64,000 nucleotides of DNA, taken from Ascoidea rubescens DSM 1968 (Eukaryota > Ascomycota > Saccharomycetes > Ascoideales > Ascoideaceae). A model generated the notes under the pieces. The model was not told the origin of the DNA. It searched no databases and saw only the letters and a list, made by a program, of their open reading frames with translations. Location: NCBI RefSeq assembly GCF_001661345.1, contig NW_017962934.1, positions 124,001 to 188,000 of the forward strand, read 5' to 3'. The position numbers were made by a program, and so were the translations under genes. Numbering within the stretch: position 1 is the first letter of the stretch; the number at the start of each line of letters is the position of its first letter. Shown here in pieces: positions 60,778 to 64,000 of the stretch.

Positions 60778-61209
60778 TGTTAACTGATCTCAAATAGTCG
60801 GGAGACGTAATTAGACATTACAAACGGCGGAAACGACCGTTTACGTCTGGGAGCCCTCATCCGATGTGACTCCCTCACATGATCTGTCGAGATGGGCTCA
60901 CAGGTTCAGTGAAGTGAGCTCAAAGTCGGATCACCGTCCTCTAAGACCAAATCGTTTAGGTGATGTAATTCAGGGAGTTTAGAATAGATTCTTGCCAGTT
61001 GCGCTAAAATGGTTTTCTCAACAAAGCATCAGGAGTGCTTTGGCTTTATCAGGTGAACTTGTTCCCTGTCTTATTCCTTTTATAACTAATTGATTGGTCG
61101 TGAAGATCCATTTTTTTGAACGTCTCGTTGTGGCACACCCCTTCCACCCCAAAATAATTAATGAAGCTGCAAATGAATGAATCACTGAAAAACTGAAATG
61201 AGTAAAAAT

Positions 61210-61776
61210 TTAATGTAGTGTCATGGATACTATAATAGCCGTGATATAATTTAACATATCTGAAAGCTTCTTAACGGTCGATCCAATTAGTAACACCAGT
61301 AGAATTAATTGACGTGCTTTTGGAGAATCAAATAATTGAAAGTACTGAAGCACAATCAACTGCAAACCAAGCATGTAATAATGATTGATTGAATCGCAAA
61401 GACGTAGAAACGAAAATGACAAACACCATCATTGAATTATTCTCATACTTTACTGAGATATTTACACTAAGGCCAATTTAATATTTTTCATGGTTTTCAA
61501 CAACATCATTTATTAGTCTTGTGCTGCAATCAATAAATAATTGTTTACTTAAAACTGCGATTGAAAGATGTCTAATTAATGTATTTGTTCAGGTCGTGTA
61601 ACTCGGTATTTGTCAGCCAAATCCATAAGCGAATCGTTAAAGCAGTAAGTATTCGGTTTCGCACCATCTGTGCAAATGTATTTAAACGGAGGAATGTGTG
61701 CTGCACGTCCTTCATCCCCCTGAGTTAGTATAATGTACTCAGAGTCACCGCTGCCCAAAAAAAATATGAGGAACAT
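61210..61776 (-). pseudogene. Fossil copy end, minus strand
   Basis: Two minus-strand open blocks are separated by AT-rich sequence. The first (61776-61576) contains GSGDSEYIILTQGDEGRAAH and CFNDSLMDLADKYRVTRPEQ. The second (61422-61210) contains DSPKARQLILLVLLIGSTVK and KLSDMLNYITAIIVSMTLH before a terminator. SPKARQLILLVLL matches TPKARENVISVVNLAEN at 24.55 kb, so the second is the C-terminal helix of a copy. Confidence 0.43.
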
Positions 61777-62589
61777 TTTTCACCTTCAATTTATCCCCTG
61801 TTTAGTTATTTAGTAGAATACAATTGCAAAAAAATTGTTGGCTCACAGTATGCCTTTGCTCATCGGTGATAGAATAATCCATTAACTCAATCCAAAATCA
61901 GACATTGTAATGATCAGGTAATAGGTTGTGGTGCAAATATTTTGAATCTTTTCCGCTAAAGGTAAAAATAACTTGAACCTGCTACGATAGTATCAGCCCG
62001 AAAGCCAACAGCTTTATCAATATCTTGGCGTAAACAATTTGATCCGTAAAGCGACTATGCGATAATTTATCAGTAAAATAATGTTTGATTAGCATCTAAG
62101 TCGGACCTCACTGCTTGGAGTACCTATTTCTATGTGGTTTACAACATTGCCGTTGGCTGTGCTTAAGATTCATTTATTATTAACTGTTGAATAGCGGTCC
62201 CGAAAAAGGTTGTAATAGATATTTGAATTTTTTTGCTGTTCTGAAGTTTTTGAAGTCCATAAAGTTTTTCCGTAAATTCTCCAAGATATTTTACGATCGT
62301 CAAATGAATTGGGTATAGGTTTGACAGTATGACCACAGCTTATCGTGATCTTCCAAAGGTAAGATCATCCACATAAGAACTTACCTTGCAGTGCTCTTTG
62401 ATCCCAAAAAGGTAAAGCAAAGCATATTGCCTTGAGACACTTTGAAACGCAATAAACGAGGAAGATCTAGAAGTTCATGCTTGCAATAGATTTGTGACTA
62501 ACTAAAACCGTGATTTGATGCTAGTAACTTCAAATGATTGAATTGACGAAATGTGTTAACCAGTAGAGGAGGTCGATTGATATGAATTC

Positions 62590-63021
62590 CACAGACGATT
62601 CCACATTAAAAACATTCAGTTTCCAGGTGACTTTGACGATCCGTGTTAGAATTGGAATCATCAACAGCTGAGATTTGTTTCTCACTTTGACACGTAGTTA
62701 CTGGTCCACCATGTCACTATAACCAAATCCTCAACCTCAGTAAAACCGCAAGAAGATACTATCGTAGTTCTCAAATCAGCAGTTAGTTATGATAGTGTTG
62801 TGAGCTCCGTGCGGAATAAAACAAGCTGTTTACCTTGATACAAGTCAAGCAACAAGTTTGTATGGATGTCACAGCTTAGTTAATGTTCTGCTTAGCAAGG
62901 AACATTCCGGACGCCGACTGACAGACTTCGTGCAGCAGTAATGGCAGCAATACGGTCAGCAGCCTTGAATCTCGTAGCCGATGTGGATTGTACACAATCA
63001 CTCGCATCATTTCTAAAGTAA
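62590..63021 (+). pseudogene. Fossil copy, C-terminal half, plus strand
   Basis: Plus-strand blocks are STLKTFSFQVTLTIRVRIGI (62.6 kb), KPQEDTIVVLKSAVSYDSVV (62.74-62.81 kb), and RLRAAVMAAIRSAALNLVAD with VDCTQSLASFLK before a terminator (62.92-63.02 kb). The order (beta, KPxxx segment, alanine-rich helix, stop) matches the 17 kb and 9.6 kb copies. It is interrupted a few times. Confidence 0.46.
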
Positions 63022-64000
63022 TTCCACAGCTGCTCAATCAGTTAAAAAATGTGTCTAGGAATTTATGGCTAGTTGATATTCCAGTGACATGGAATCCTAC
63101 ACTGGTGTGAGCATCACCAATTGTATGACTATCATCTGTGCGTGGATGATATTTTTGTGATTAGAAGGTTGTTTGATTCAATGGATATTTTGATTGATAA
63201 AAGTTACTCAGGAACAAACCTGCACTGTTTGACTTTGTGTGATTGATTTGATTGCTCGCGGTTGACGGACGTAGCTGATAATCACTCTCGCTATATCTTT
63301 TTCTCCATCAGCACAAAGAGTTTTTGTGTAAAAGCAGCAAACTGTTGATCTCTAAAACGAAATTTTAATACATTAATGTTATATGAAGGGCCAACATCAA
63401 TACAGGTGATTCAGCGACTATCCACTCTATAAGATGTCTACTCAATCGCAACCGACAAATTCAGAGCGGACTCCTTGCTGTTTGATTTGGTTTGCCGCAT
63501 CCTTTCAGAAATTGAAGGATAAGAGGCACATTCACTGTCATTAAACGTAGCAGCAGCTCATTCTATTTTAATGAATCGTTTGAATAAAGTCCTCAACGGA
63601 TCTACTTCATAACTGAACATTAAAAACAAATAGAACCTTGAGAACTCTACAGCTTCTTTTTAAAACTAATTCTGAGAAGTATCATCACAATCCGTTGTCT
63701 TGCCCTTTCTCATCATTGCTTTTGTCATTGTTCCAAACAAAAATTTTATTAGCGGCCTGAAGGAACTGCCGTACCATGTTTCTGTGCATCAATTTGCCAA
63801 AATTGTTTGAACGGCTTCAATGTATAACCGTTCCAGATCTTTCACTTTGATGTATATCAGACCAATTTTTTGAGCCTAATTGATTCAATGTCTCAACCTG
63901 CCAAAATCCAATAATCTTGCGAGTGTTCGCCCAGTAATAACATATCTTGAGGATTCATCATAAACTGTAGGAAGTCAACAATTTCTATCAGCAGCAACAC
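63022..64000. other. Unassigned tail of the window
   Basis: Sequence of intermediate base composition has only short, unconvincing frames on both strands. It may contain the beginning of a further copy that continues beyond the window, but I can support no gene here. Confidence 0.3.

Noticed and set aside
1-64000. Bacterial or phage origin
   Set aside because: There are no long genes, no ribosome-binding-site pattern, no tRNA or operon structure, and the gaps are AT-rich and long.

Overview
This is a eukaryote-like, AT-rich (roughly 60 % by eye) window with no intact gene that I can recognise. The longest stop-free reading frame from a start codon is only 143 codons. I see no rRNA, tRNA, CRISPR array, bacterial operon, spliced host gene or known transposon. 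I cannot name the organism.

The window is not featureless. On both strands, short stretches (about 30-150 codons) read like real protein: they are rich in codons starting with G, have balanced amino-acid composition and contain few stops. They end where the frame changes or stops accumulate. Reading them side by side, the same short motifs recur many kilobases apart and on opposite strands: an N-terminal S-x-RNF patch, an ELIEIALIAAT-like strand/helix, an ANSNR ... RKAxLxxFLK helical segment, a beta segment of the type PxFxxY, a GDDxxxTEE-like turn, an EEVIAVEEEIN-like segment, and a C-terminal helix of the type RQLVLMTP...IAYATAKILLAE just before a terminator. My interpretation is a dense array of at least a dozen, perhaps more than twenty, decayed and strongly diverged copies of one unrecognised protein family. 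The best-bounded copies are about 385-395 codons long and others look longer. Some blocks may belong to other genes.

Layout: 0-0.65 kb is AT-rich spacer. Copies run + (0.7-2.9 kb), - (3.1-7.7 kb), spacer (7.7-9.5 kb), - (9.5-10.1 kb), + (11 kb), - (13.2-12.0 kb), + (14-18.8 kb). A mixed stretch (19-23 kb) follows. Then come + (23.5-24.6 kb), - (25.5-24.7 kb) and + (25.9-27.5 kb), an AT-rich spacer (27.5-28.4 kb), mostly + blocks (28.5-38.8 kb), mixed blocks (40-47 kb), - (48.8-47.1 kb), mostly + blocks (49-59.9 kb), - (60.5-61.8 kb) and + (62.6-63.0 kb). Adjacent copies are convergent, divergent or tandem, separated by AT-rich gaps of a few hundred bases.

Two readings compete. The first, which I favour, is a fossil array: stops and frame changes both occur within coding-like stretches, and several blocks end with a terminator at the same place in the family. 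The second is a genome that reads stop codons as amino acids. Because the origin of the family is unknown and could be viral, I treat all blocks as fossils and do not describe individual breaks. All family assignments come from reading by eye at low identity and need a profile comparison.
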